Shown here one piece after another: positions 48,923 through 57,355 of a DNA stretch of 64,000 bases (positions within the stretch are counted from its first letter, which is position 1; every line of letters starts with the position of its first letter). The stretch spans positions 2,170,001 through 2,234,000 of the forward strand of contig CP013614.1 of assembly GCA_001465115.1 (NCBI GenBank), read 5' to 3'. This DNA is from Enterococcus silesiacus. GTDB lineage: Bacteria; Bacillota; Bacilli; Lactobacillales; Enterococcaceae. The notes below the pieces were generated by a model, which did not search any database, was not told the origin of the DNA, and saw only the letters and a program-made list of their open reading frames with translations. The translations under genes were made by a program, and so were the position numbers.

Positions 48923-49106
48923 AATAGAGGAGCCTGGGACATAACTTTTCAAGTTATGCCTCAGGCTCTTTTTATCCGAATAAACGGTGGAAGCAGAAGC
49001 AATCCCTTCGGAAATAAGCTGAAATTCACAAAAATTTGAAGAGCAATTTTCGTGAATTCCTTCTTATTTCTCGGGATTAGACGCTTCTGTCCCAACCTCC
49101 TCTATT
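48923..49106. repeat. 184-bp fold-back repeat, copy A (MITE-like)
   Basis: The element has 18-bp terminal inverted repeats: it opens AATAGAGGAGCCTGGGAC and ends with the complement of AATAGAGGAGGTTGGGAC. Inside are a terminator-like hairpin (AACTTTTCAAGTT core, then TTTTTAT) and a long second stem built around GAAGCAATCCCTTCGGAA. An equal-length copy lies at 54936 in the same orientation, with about eight mismatches by eye. No protein is encoded. It also serves as a terminator between convergent genes. Confidence 0.8.
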
Positions 49107-49118
49107 TTCGTGAATACA

Positions 49119-49742
49119 TTACTTTTCAGTTGCATTCTCAATTTTATTTTTCAAGTATTCAATTAGAGCGCTATAATCAACTTTCTGATAATCTGTAACA
49201 TCAAATTCATGTAATTCACCTAGCTGAAACTGATTGTATTCTCTTGCTTCAATTATTTGTTTGAATTTTTCCTTTGTAATATGGTTATCTGCCATTACGC
49301 GATTTTCTAAGTTGTCTCCAAAATGATAATGTGTCATTAAATGACTAAGGTGCCGATCAGGCTCTAGGTCACGCTTGTGTCTTCGTTCCCATAATACTTC
49401 AAAATCGGCCACTAAACGAACAGTAATCACTTCATATTCGTAGATTTCGGCTAACCGTGCTAGTTTCTCTTTTTGCTTGTCACTAAATGGGTATTCTGAC
49501 ACAATCACTTGTTTCCCAACATCCATATATAACGCTAGAACACCATAATAAAAGTGCCAAACCTTCTTTTCTAACAGAGCCTTTTCAGCAAGCGTGTCAA
49601 AACCAACTGAATCTGCAAGTAATTCCTTGCCTTCATCTGGCGTAATCAGGAGGATATCTGGAATTTGTTCACTGATTCTTTGGATCAGATAAGTCTTCCC
49701 CGTTGCAGGACTGCCAGCCAATAAAATCAAAAATTTCTTCAT
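49119..49742 (-). CDS. P-loop kinase-like ATPase of the aldolase/PTS cassette
   Basis: A 207-aa AAA_33/zeta-toxin-like P-loop protein. Walker A is GSPATGKT (about 10-17); LLITPDEGKELLAD, ADFEVLWERRHKRD and the C-terminal segment resemble small-molecule kinases. It starts 4 bp after the aldolase stop codon and is the last gene of the operon. The likely role is phosphorylation of the cassette's carbohydrate intermediate, such as making a bisphosphate for the aldolase. This is inferred from position only. Confidence 0.7.
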   Translation of the reverse strand: MKKFLILLAGSPATGKTYLIQRISEQIPDILLITPDEGKELLADSVGFDTLAEKALLEKKVWHFYYGVLALYMDVGKQVIVSEYPFSDKQKEKLARLAEIYEYEVITVRLVADFEVLWERRHKRDLEPDRHLSHLMTHYHFGDNLENRVMADNHITKEKFKQIIEAREYNQFQLGELHEFDVTDYQKVDYSALIEYLKNKIENATEK

Positions 49743-49746
49743 TTGC

Positions 49747-50610
49747 CTACCCTATATGGAGTGGATTTTCTACATTCATAAACAATCCTATTTTATGTTT
49801 GACGATATCACGGCATGCTTCATTAGCTGGAATGATATTGTAGCGTAATGATTTATTGACGGTAGTTTCTTCAAATGATTCTTTCGCTGTTTTCGTCCAA
49901 TTCACTAAGAGTTCCGTCCCTACATTGAATTTACGGATACCATTGTTAATTAGTTCGGGATAGTCTTCTTCTTTTACGCCTGTTCCACCATGAATGACTA
50001 GTGGAATATCAACCACTGCGTTAATTTCTTTTAATAAAGGTATGTTGACTTCTGTTTTGGATTTAAATTGACCGTGATTCGTTCCGATCGCAATGGCCAA
50101 AGCATCGATTCCTGTAGCCTGTACAAAAGTACGAGCATCTTCTGGTTTTGTGTAGACTTTGTCGTTCTCCTCTACATGAATCCCTTCTTCAGTTCCCCCA
50201 ATTGTACCCAGCTCGCCTTCAACAGAAACACCCTTTTTATGGGCATATTCCACCACAGCTTTGGTTTTTAAAATATTTTCTTTAAATGGCAAATGAGAAC
50301 CATCATACATGACAGATGTGTAGCCAAGATCAATAGCTTCTTTGATATCGTCAAAATTTCTTGCATGATCCAAATGAAGAACTGCATCAACCATTTCTTT
50401 TTCAGCCATTGTTTTGACTACCGAAACTAACACATCATACCCAATGTATTTAGCTGTATCCACACTGGTTTGGATAATAATTGGTGCACCCATTTCTTTG
50501 GCTGCTCGAATCATTTCAGGTAGCATTTCTAAATTGTGGGCGTTAAAAGCACCTACTGTAAAATTCAATTCTTCCGCAGTTTTTGTGACTTCTTTCAATG
50601 TTGTATACAT
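49747..50610 (-). CDS. Class II fructose/tagatose-bisphosphate aldolase family protein
   Basis: A 287-aa zinc aldolase. Catalytic Asp81 and zinc ligand His82 are in HLDHA; His179 (GTNHG) and His207 (IHGGTG) complete the metal site. GELGTIGGTEEG is the flexible loop. It is close in type to the tagatose- and ketose-bisphosphate aldolases found with galactitol PTS genes (GatY/KbaY), so a bisphosphorylated ketose is the expected substrate. The ribosome site is GGGAG. Confidence 0.88.
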   Translation of the reverse strand: MYTTLKEVTKTAEELNFTVGAFNAHNLEMLPEMIRAAKEMGAPIIIQTSVDTAKYIGYDVLVSVVKTMAEKEMVDAVLHLDHARNFDDIKEAIDLGYTSVMYDGSHLPFKENILKTKAVVEYAHKKGVSVEGELGTIGGTEEGIHVEENDKVYTKPEDARTFVQATGIDALAIAIGTNHGQFKSKTEVNIPLLKEINAVVDIPLVIHGGTGVKEEDYPELINNGIRKFNVGTELLVNWTKTAKESFEETTVNKSLRYNIIPANEACRDIVKHKIGLFMNVENPLHIG

Positions 50611-50634
50611 TTATTTCTCCCCTATCTTTCAATT

Positions 50635-51036
50635 TTACTGGCCGCTGATCGTCACTTTTTTGGCGATTTGCCGCATATCATCCATTTTATTCATCCACTG
50701 CTCAATTCCAGCATCATCGCCATTTCTTGCCGCTTCCGCTCGTTTTTGATTGTATAAACTCATTAATTTTTTGTAGCCTTGTCCAATACTATTCTGATAG
50801 GACTGACTTTTTTCTAGCGATGTGATGGCTGAATCAATTTCATTTAGTTGTGCTAATAGTAATCCTGCTTCTTCACATTTTCCAGCTAGTACTGTCTCTG
50901 TCAGCTGTGACCTATTTATTTCTAACGTAATTTCAGCAATTTTTTTACGCATTTCAGTTTTCTCTTCCTCTGTCAACACCTCTTCAACTTCTACTTTCAT
51001 AACGTTCTTTTTTTTCTTTTTCAGGAAATCAAACAT
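50635..51036 (-). CDS. Uncharacterised helical protein in PTS cassette
   Basis: A 133-aa protein of unknown function. It starts MFDFLKKKKKN, a short amphipathic and basic segment that could sit on the membrane. An acidic, strongly helical body follows (EEVLTEEEKTEMRKKIAEITLEIN) that looks like a coiled coil. No domain is recognised. It lies between the PTS IIC gene (14 bp) and the aldolase gene (24 bp), so it is very probably part of the same operon. Confidence 0.75.
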   Translation of the reverse strand: MFDFLKKKKKNVMKVEVEEVLTEEEKTEMRKKIAEITLEINRSQLTETVLAGKCEEAGLLLAQLNEIDSAITSLEKSQSYQNSIGQGYKKLMSLYNQKRAEAARNGDDAGIEQWMNKMDDMRQIAKKVTISGQ

Positions 51037-51049
51037 ATTTTCACCCCTT

Positions 51050-52339
51050 TTAAAAAGCTTTCATGATTGGGCTAATGATCCAGGCGTATAAGAGCGCCGC
51101 AGTAACAGTATCCACGTCAGTAGCCGTAGCATTGATAAATCCCATACTGTTGAAGATCGTCACCAATAAAGCTGGTAATAAAGTAATAAAGAAGCCATGC
51201 GCGATTCCGCCAATAATCGCTCCCCGTCTACCGCCAACTGCATTTCCGAAAATCCCCGCGGTACCGCCTGCAAAAAAGTTAGTCAACATTCCTGGCAAAA
51301 TCATGGCCAAGCCAAATGTTGGCAAAATGAACATCGCTAAAACCGCCCCGATTGTTGTTGTGATAAAGCCGAGAATCACTGCATTTGGGCTATATGGGAA
51401 AAATACCGGACAATCTAGTGCTGGAATTGCATTTGGGACGAGTTTCATTGCGATTCCTCTAAATGCTGGTACGATTTCTCCAAGTAACAACCGAACCCCT
51501 GCCAACAATACATAAACACCAACTACAAATTGAATCGCTTGTAAAAAGGCAAACATAATATAGTTTTGATTGCCTGATAAGGTTGAAGCGAATGTTTCTC
51601 CTGCAAACAACACGGTGACAATATATAAGGGAACCATCACGACCATCACAGACAAATACGTATCTTGCAGAAACTCAAATGATTTTGGCAGTTTAAGGTC
51701 TTCCACTGACTTTTTGTTTTCACTGCGTTCGCCAAAAATCCAAGCAACACCTGCTTCAAATAAATAACCAATCGTACAAAAATGTCCGAGGGCAATATCA
51801 TCTGATCCTGTTATTTTTCGAATGAAAGGTTGAGCGATCGCCGGCATTGCGACAGCAAAAACACCCCCGATAAAGCCTCCGACAATGATCAATACGAGCC
51901 CACGAAGTCCTGCAAAATATCCAAACACCGTCGTCATCGTCGCCATCCATAAAATCGCTTGACCTGTTAAGAAAATATATTTCCACTTTGTAAAACGAGC
52001 AATCAAAATATTAAATACAAAAATAGCCAAAAATGTTAACGCAATATCCCGTCCTAATCCAAGCTCATTCATTGCCTGTCCGTTGATCGCTTCGATAGAA
52101 GGAATGATTCCTTGCATATGAAATCCTTCTGTAAAAATCTCGCCAAAATAGGTCAGACTCCCAACAATAATGCTAGAACCAGCACTTAACACTTGAAACC
52201 CTAACAACGTTTTTAATGATCCCGATAACACTTGACCAATCGATTTTTTTTGTAGAATCAATCCCAACATCGCAATCATGCTGATCGTGATCGATGCTTG
52301 TGTTAAAATATTTTCGATAATAAAATTAACTACCCCCAT
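51050..52339 (-). CDS. PTS galactitol-family transporter subunit IIC
   Basis: A 429-aa membrane protein of the EIIC-GatC family with about ten hydrophobic segments. Recognisable regions are QVLSGSLKTLLGFQVLSAGSSIIVGSL near the N-terminus and FFAGGTAGIFGNAVGGRRGAIIGGIAHG near the C-terminus. It imports and phosphorylates a polyol or related sugar with the IIB downstream of the regulator gene. Galactitol itself is not certain; family members also carry arabitol and ribitol. Confidence 0.88.
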   Translation of the reverse strand: MGVVNFIIENILTQASITISMIAMLGLILQKKSIGQVLSGSLKTLLGFQVLSAGSSIIVGSLTYFGEIFTEGFHMQGIIPSIEAINGQAMNELGLGRDIALTFLAIFVFNILIARFTKWKYIFLTGQAILWMATMTTVFGYFAGLRGLVLIIVGGFIGGVFAVAMPAIAQPFIRKITGSDDIALGHFCTIGYLFEAGVAWIFGERSENKKSVEDLKLPKSFEFLQDTYLSVMVVMVPLYIVTVLFAGETFASTLSGNQNYIMFAFLQAIQFVVGVYVLLAGVRLLLGEIVPAFRGIAMKLVPNAIPALDCPVFFPYSPNAVILGFITTTIGAVLAMFILPTFGLAMILPGMLTNFFAGGTAGIFGNAVGGRRGAIIGGIAHGFFITLLPALLVTIFNSMGFINATATDVDTVTAALLYAWIISPIMKAF

Positions 52340-52369
52340 GATAAAACCCCTCCATTATAATTTTTGTGG

Positions 52370-52675
52370 TTAAATAACACCTTTTGCTTGTAAAACTGGT
52401 GTTATTTTTTCATCTATTTCAGCTTTGGAAACAATATTTTTCAGATAAATGATCGCTGTTTTTTCTTCATCGATACTAAATTTTTCAAATTGCGTTTTAA
52501 AATTTTGTGCTGTAATAATAATATCTGGATTCATAGAAACCGCTGATGAGATGTCTGTATGCTCAAGTTTCGCTTCGACTCCTTTCTGATTTAATACATC
52601 CTCTGCTGCCATTTGTGCAGCAAAACTACTGCCTAAGCCTGCTCCGCAAACAAATAAAATCGTTAGTTTTTTCAT
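52370..52675 (-). CDS. PTS galactitol-family subunit IIB
   Basis: A 101-aa cytoplasmic phosphocarrier. The phosphorylated cysteine is Cys10 in FVCGAGLGSSF, the standard N-terminal IIB loop. It is located between the antiterminator-type regulator and IIC, with 30 bp to IIC. The IIA partner is not a separate gene here; the C-terminal domain of the adjacent regulator is IIA-like and could fill this role or only sense it. Confidence 0.88.
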   Translation of the reverse strand: MKKLTILFVCGAGLGSSFAAQMAAEDVLNQKGVEAKLEHTDISSAVSMNPDIIITAQNFKTQFEKFSIDEEKTAIIYLKNIVSKAEIDEKITPVLQAKGVI

Positions 52676-52696
52676 GATGATTCGCTCCTGTCATTT

Positions 52697-54799
52697 TTAT
52701 TTTTTTGTTTCTTTTAACGCTTCTTCATATAAAATTGTTTCAAAATCAGCTACATTGGTACAGCGCGCTAAATGATCGATTTTTGTTTCGTCATTGATCA
52801 ATTCAATCAAGCTTTTCATAATATTCAAGTGGGAAAAAGAATCCACTGCTGCTAGACAAAAAATAATTTTCACAGGATCATTTTCTTCATTACCAAAGAC
52901 AACAGGTTCTGCTAAGGTTGCAACGCTTATCCCAAGCTTATTTACGCCATCTTCTGGCCTTGCATGAGCTAAAGCCAAGTGTTTTCCCATCACGATGTAT
53001 GGACCAAATTCATTAACAGAAGCAATCATGGCATTGACATAAGATTCTTTAATACAGTTTTCTTTTAATAGTGGAAGTGCCACTCGTCGAATCGTACTCT
53101 CCCAATCTGAACATTTCTCTAATAACAAGATATCGCTTTTCTTTAAGACATCTTTTAGCATCGGCTGCAACTCCCTTTTATTTATCTTTAGATGATTCTG
53201 ATCAAAAGTGGTTTCTAATTGTTGATAGATATCGCTAGAAATCGTACCACCGCTTTCTTTAATCAAATCAAGCACGTTATAAAATAACTCAGTAGAATCA
53301 TTGTTATTATTTACCAAACGTTTAAATTGTCTATTTCGTTCTAAAAACTCTTGAACCTTTTTCCGACTTTCTACTCTGATGATCGGATCTACTACTAAAA
53401 TCGGCTTTTCAGAATACGTTAAACTAAGTGTTGAAAAAATCAAATCAACATCTAGTTTTTTGATCAGTTCTATCTCACCTGTACTTAGGACAGCTACTAC
53501 CTCAATACTAAACAGTTCTTTTAAATGCTCTGCCAATAATCGACCAGTAGCTGTTCCATGATTACAAACCACAACTGCTTTATAGGTATATTTCAGCTCT
53601 TGATTGATCGCACTGACGGACGTGGAAAAATGAATAGTCAAAAAGGCAATTTCATCATCGCTAAGTTGATTTTTAGTCATTGCTTCAATCGTTGGTGCAA
53701 ATTTCTCAATCGCAAAATAAATATTTCCATAATAGCGTTTGACTGTTTCTTTTAATGGATTTAAAATTTGTATTTCACTTTTTACCCGGCTAATCAAGCC
53801 AGCCATATGACGATATAAGCCTTCATGTAGCGATTCCTCTTTTTTGGAAAAGGGAATTTGGGTAGTTTGTTCGACAAATTGAATCAGCTGGATCGACAGT
53901 AATTGGGCTTGGACCCATTCAACAGAATTGCTGATACTCCCGGTATTGAAGGTTTCCAACATAAAAAGGATATAATTTAATTCAGATGTTGGCGGTCTAA
54001 CTGCTAAAGTTTTACACAGTTGATCAACAAAGGAGCTCCTAAGCTTATTTTGATCTGTGGTCCAAACTTCCCAGTCAGAGCTTGGGATCAATTCCTGTCT
54101 TAAATAACGACTTAACCAGACAGCTGTAAACATGACCAGCTGATTTCGATAAATATCTTCTCTTGAAGAAATCGTTTGATGATACACGCGATCGATTTTT
54201 TTTAATACATTTTTAGGAATATAACGAAATAAGTGTTTTTCTGAAACGCTCAAACCAGCTTCTTTTTCATCAAGAAACAACAAGCTATCAATTGATTGGT
54301 TGATCACATCATAAATCATCGTGCGAATCGTTCGCTCTGATCCTTTTAAAACGATCCCTTGTTTAGGAATACTCAACACTTCAATACCATACTCTAGAAG
54401 AATAGTTCTGACCCTACGCATATCTTCGTCCATTGTGCTTTTTGATATTTGATACTCTGATTCTTTTTGATATAAAAAAATAGGATCCTCCGATAAAGAA
54501 AAAGCCATGATCAAGTCAAAGATCCGTTCCTCTCGATTCAAATATTCGAATTCATTTTTTTCATCAATCAACGTATCTAGTTGTTTTCTTTCCCTTTGCT
54601 CTAGTGTTAAAAACATGCCTCTGTTTCGAATTGTTTTAATCTCTGGTAATTTATGACTGATGAGAAACTCATTGATTGCTTTAAGCTCATTTCTGATTGT
54701 CCTGTTGCTAACTTTAAAATCCTCGCTTAATTCATCTAGAGTCAAAGAATATTCTGAACAAATAAATCGTTTAAATATTTGTATCGTTCGATCTTTCAT
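52697..54799 (-). CDS. BglG/MtlR-type PRD regulator with IIB-like and IIA domains
   Basis: A 700-aa regulator. The N-terminal helix-turn-helix region includes LTLDELSEDFKVSNRTIRNELKAI; two PRD domains follow (about 180-390, with IHFSTSV). Next is a GatB-like domain with VVCNHGTATGRLL, then a C-terminal PTS IIA-2 domain with the phospho-histidine in LALAHARPEDGV. I chose the ATG at 54799 behind AGGAGAG; the frame runs 23 codons further. It lies directly upstream of IIB. DNA-binding activation, not antitermination, is expected for this MtlR/ManR architecture. Confidence 0.88.
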   Translation of the reverse strand: MKDRTIQIFKRFICSEYSLTLDELSEDFKVSNRTIRNELKAINEFLISHKLPEIKTIRNRGMFLTLEQRERKQLDTLIDEKNEFEYLNREERIFDLIMAFSLSEDPIFLYQKESEYQISKSTMDEDMRRVRTILLEYGIEVLSIPKQGIVLKGSERTIRTMIYDVINQSIDSLLFLDEKEAGLSVSEKHLFRYIPKNVLKKIDRVYHQTISSREDIYRNQLVMFTAVWLSRYLRQELIPSSDWEVWTTDQNKLRSSFVDQLCKTLAVRPPTSELNYILFMLETFNTGSISNSVEWVQAQLLSIQLIQFVEQTTQIPFSKKEESLHEGLYRHMAGLISRVKSEIQILNPLKETVKRYYGNIYFAIEKFAPTIEAMTKNQLSDDEIAFLTIHFSTSVSAINQELKYTYKAVVVCNHGTATGRLLAEHLKELFSIEVVAVLSTGEIELIKKLDVDLIFSTLSLTYSEKPILVVDPIIRVESRKKVQEFLERNRQFKRLVNNNNDSTELFYNVLDLIKESGGTISSDIYQQLETTFDQNHLKINKRELQPMLKDVLKKSDILLLEKCSDWESTIRRVALPLLKENCIKESYVNAMIASVNEFGPYIVMGKHLALAHARPEDGVNKLGISVATLAEPVVFGNEENDPVKIIFCLAAVDSFSHLNIMKSLIELINDETKIDHLARCTNVADFETILYEEALKETKK

Positions 54800-54823
54800 G
54801 TGCTTCTCTCCTTGTCTGATTTC

Positions 54824-54829
54824 ATTATA
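54824..54829 (-). promoter_or_regulatory. -10 box of the PTS/aldolase operon
   Basis: TATAAT on the minus strand, 25 bp before the regulator start. The -35 position shows no consensus hexamer, which fits a promoter that needs an activator bound at the palindrome upstream. Confidence 0.55.
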
Positions 54830-54857
54830 TAGTTGGACGGGTCGCTTGATTAGTAGA

Positions 54858-54898
54858 CATTGTTGCAATCTTTATTTGCAACAATGTAAGCGCAGACA
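54858..54898. promoter_or_regulatory. Activator palindrome plus cre site upstream of the PTS cassette
   Basis: CATTGTTGCAA (54858-54868) and TTGCAACAATG (54876-54886) are perfect 11-bp inverted repeats with a 7-bp spacer, centred about 55 bp upstream of the expected transcript start. ATGTAAGCGCAGACA (54884-54898) overlaps its edge and matches the cre consensus at every position. I infer activation by the MtlR-type regulator and repression by CcpA. Confidence 0.75.
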
Positions 54899-54935
54899 TT
54901 CATTGGAATAACAAATAGTCGCAGCATTAGTATAC

Positions 54936-55119
54936 AAAAAAAGAGCCTGGGACATAACTTTTCAAGTTATACCTCAGGCTCTTTTTATCCGAATAAACGG
55001 TGGGAGCAGAAGCAATCCCTTCGGAAATAAGCTGAAATTCACAAAAATTTGAAGAGCAATTTTCGTAAATTCCTTCTTATTTCTCGGGATTAGACGCTTC
55101 TGTACCAACCTCTTCTATT
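54936..55119. repeat. 184-bp fold-back repeat, copy B (MITE-like)
   Basis: Same length and orientation as copy A at 48923, with no indels; about eight differences were counted by eye, mostly in the left terminal repeat. It lies between the promoter of the PTS cassette and the end of copZ, and probably terminates copYZ transcription through its internal hairpin. Together with copy A it brackets the whole PTS/aldolase cassette. Confidence 0.8.
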
Positions 55120-55150
55120 TGAATAAACAGGCGTTTATTTCAGCTTATTT

Positions 55151-55351
55151 TTATGCTACAGTGAATTTTGTTTCTGATAATGAATTTTGCAACTCAGTAT
55201 TTGAAATCTCTCTATCACTTGTTACAGATGCTGATTTGTTCTCTAAATCAACACTTGCAGATTGAACCCCTGCAATTTTTTCAAAATTTTCTTTGACAAT
55301 GTTTACGCAACCGTCGCATTTCATTCCGTTGATCGTTACTGTTTTTTCCAT
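55151..55351 (-). CDS. copZ: Copper chaperone CopZ
   Basis: A 66-aa heavy-metal-associated domain protein that carries Cu(I). The metal motif GMKCDGC supplies Cys12 and Cys15. AAGGAG precedes the ATG. The known role is to hand copper to CopY, releasing it from DNA, and to CopA/B ATPases. It follows copY by 42 bp. No copper ATPase gene follows; the next element is the 184-bp repeat. Confidence 0.92.
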   Translation of the reverse strand: MEKTVTINGMKCDGCVNIVKENFEKIAGVQSASVDLENKSASVTSDREISNTELQNSLSETKFTVA

Positions 55352-55393
55352 TGATAAACACTCCTTATAATTATTTTAGTGAATTTGCTTTAA

Positions 55394-55837
55394 TTAAACT
55401 AAATGACACTGACATTGTCCTGGCGTACAGTTACAAGCTACTTCTTTTACAGCTGACTTTCTTTTTTCTTTCAGCAGCGCTTCTAATTCATCAATATCGT
55501 CAAAGCTTAACAAGCTTTCATTGATAATGGATTCAAGAACCTTGCCGACTTTTTTACTGCAGACTTTGGCCAGCATTTCTTCTGAAAGTGCCTCGATGCT
55601 TTTACGCTCTTCAACTAAAGGAAAGTAGATAAATTTATTGCCATTACGTGTTGTTCCCAACATTCCTTTATCAACTAGGCGACTCAATAAGGTCTTCACT
55701 GTAGTACTTTTCCACTCAGTCTTTGCATTTAGGATTTCTGTTACTTCCTTACTTGTCGTCTCTTTGGTCGTCCAAGCAACTCGCATGATTTCCCATTCTG
55801 CATCAGTGATGTTTAATGATTTTTTCTTTTCTGACAT
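55394..55837 (-). CDS. copY: Copper-responsive repressor CopY
   Basis: A 147-aa BlaI/MecI/CopY repressor. The winged helix is at about 10-80 (TDAEWEIMRVAWTTKETTSKEVTEIL). The C-terminal CxCx4CxC hook (C135, C137, C142, C144) binds Zn(II) in the repressing state and Cu(I) on induction. AAGGAGA precedes the ATG. A cop-box-like palindrome lies 49-60 bp upstream, consistent with autoregulation of copYZ. Confidence 0.93.
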   Translation of the reverse strand: MSEKKKSLNITDAEWEIMRVAWTTKETTSKEVTEILNAKTEWKSTTVKTLLSRLVDKGMLGTTRNGNKFIYFPLVEERKSIEALSEEMLAKVCSKKVGKVLESIINESLLSFDDIDELEALLKEKRKSAVKEVACNCTPGQCQCHLV

Positions 55838-55885
55838 AAAAAGTCTCCTTTTTACTAGTTTGTTAAAAAGCCTTGAAATAAAAAA

Positions 55886-55897
55886 CTACAACCGTAG
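55886..55897 (-). promoter_or_regulatory. cop-box-like operator upstream of copY
   Basis: CTACAACCGTAG is an inverted repeat that fits the TACANNTGTA cop box with one mismatch. It sits 49 bp upstream of the copY start, where CopY is expected to bind. Confidence 0.6.
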
Positions 55898-55967
55898 TCA
55901 AATCATGTATTAATGATAGCTCTATTTTTATGATTTGTCAAAGAGAAGTTTTTATTCATAGACAAAC

Positions 55968-56001
55968 AAAAAAACTTCTGTTAGAAATTCCAGAAGTTTT
56001 T
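55968..56001 (-). terminator. Terminator after the DHFR-like reductase
   Basis: AAAAACTTCTG and CAGAAGTTTTT form an 11-bp stem around TTAGAAATTC, with further T residues on the minus strand. It lies about 100 bp past the reductase stop, between it and the copY promoter. Confidence 0.65.
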
Positions 56002-56100
56002 GGCTATATAAACGTTGTAAAAATAGTTTTTTTTACTATTTCAATGACGTTTTAGCATTTTCTCTACACCGATTTTGAACACTATTTGCGTAACTTTACT

Positions 56101-56643
56101 TTATGAAAATGCTCTTCTTGTATACGTTGTATACACCATATCATTTTTCACATAAACTTGCTCTACTTTCAAATTTACTGGTCCATTGAATTCGTTAAAT
56201 AAACGAATTCCTTTCCCTAAAATCGTAGGAATTGTCGTAAGAATATAGGTATCGATCAAATTTGCTTCAACTAATGGTGCGATAATACTTGCCCCTCCAA
56301 CGATCCAAATCGCTTTACCTTCTTGTTCTTTTAATTCTTGGATCAATTCTACAGGATTTTGACTAGTAAAAATTAATTTTTCAGCGTTTTCGTCTGGACG
56401 ACTCGTGATAATATAAGATGCTTGCTCTTCATATGGATATTGTTCTGGAGATAATTCATTAACCACTTGATCATACGTCGTTCGGCCCATTACTACCGTA
56501 TCGATTTTTTCCATCAGATCTTGATAACTGGTATCCTCTTCCACTAATTCGATCCCGCCACCTAAAAAATCAATACTGCCGTCTGGTTCTGCGATATAGC
56601 CATCAACACTTGCTGCGATGTATAAAATAACTTCTCTACTCAT
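56101..56643 (-). CDS. Dihydrofolate reductase family protein (RibD C-terminal-like)
   Basis: A 180-aa protein of the RibD C-terminal/DHFR-like fold. It has the N-terminal ILYIAASVDGYIAEPDGSIDFL, the VVMGRTTYDQV motif and IWIVGGASIIAPLVEANLIDTYILTTIPTILGKGI. These proteins (YwjB/YyaP type) are probable NADPH-dependent reductases of unknown substrate, not the essential FolA. AAGGAGG precedes the ATG. It stands alone between copY and the MerR pair. Confidence 0.88.
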   Translation of the reverse strand: MSREVILYIAASVDGYIAEPDGSIDFLGGGIELVEEDTSYQDLMEKIDTVVMGRTTYDQVVNELSPEQYPYEEQASYIITSRPDENAEKLIFTSQNPVELIQELKEQEGKAIWIVGGASIIAPLVEANLIDTYILTTIPTILGKGIRLFNEFNGPVNLKVEQVYVKNDMVYTTYTRRAFS

Positions 56644-56797
56644 AAAAAGACCTCCTTAAGCTCTAGAAATATAGATACTCTGAACTATTCATTGTACTTG
56701 TTTTATTATTTTCGTCAACTACTTTATTCAATGCAACAGGCAAATAAAAAATAGCTACCCCAATTGTGTGAGTTGTATTTATTTTTACACGATTATT

Positions 56798-57355
56798 TTA
56801 AACCCGCTCTAAAAATTGCGTTCTTTTATCTTCAGAAGCTCTATTTATATCAATATACTTCCACTTCACGTTTTTAATCCCAATATCTTTAAGCGTCCCC
56901 TTGATAAAAACAGTTTTGACATAATTCCCTTTAACATACTTTAAATACCACTTAGGAGCTGTGCCTGTATTGATGATCGTTGTCGTTTTTATATTCGTAA
57001 ATAATCCTTTCAGACTTATACCTGAATCATCATAAGCAATATTTTTAAGCATCACTTTATCAAAGAAACCTTTGACAATTGCTGGAAACTCATACCACCA
57101 TGTCGGGGCAATAATAAATAATTCATTGGTTTCTCCCAAGATTTTTTGATAGCGATGAACGAGCGGATCTGTTGTTTCTCCTTTAGAAAATAAAGCTAGA
57201 TCTTTTTCAGAAAAAACTGGATCAAATTGATCTTTATTCAAATCAATCAATTGATATGCTGCTCCTTCCTTCTCTAGGCGTTGCAGCAATTTATTCAAGA
57301 TTGCGTGATTGTAACTACCTTTCCATGGATGAGCATAAATAATCGTTGTTTTCAT
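56798..57355 (-). CDS. NAD(P)H-quinone oxidoreductase, flavodoxin-2 fold
   Basis: A 185-aa FMN/FAD-dependent NAD(P)H dehydrogenase-like protein of the YwrO/KefF/MdaB type. The N-terminal TTIIYAHPWKGSYNHAIL is the flavin-phosphate region. PTWWYEFPAIVKGFFDKVM is the family's conserved active-site strand. Its start overlaps the MerR gene by 4 nt (ATGA), so it is translationally coupled to its probable regulator. It may detoxify quinones or nitro-compounds. Confidence 0.9.
   Translation of the reverse strand: MKTTIIYAHPWKGSYNHAILNKLLQRLEKEGAAYQLIDLNKDQFDPVFSEKDLALFSKGETTDPLVHRYQKILGETNELFIIAPTWWYEFPAIVKGFFDKVMLKNIAYDDSGISLKGLFTNIKTTTIINTGTAPKWYLKYVKGNYVKTVFIKGTLKDIGIKNVKWKYIDINRASEDKRTQFLERV

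Noticed and set aside
52697..54799. RNA antitermination (RAT) site for the BglG-like regulator
   Set aside because: No RAT-terminator structure was seen before the operon; the palindrome and weak -35 fit a DNA-binding MtlR-type activator better.
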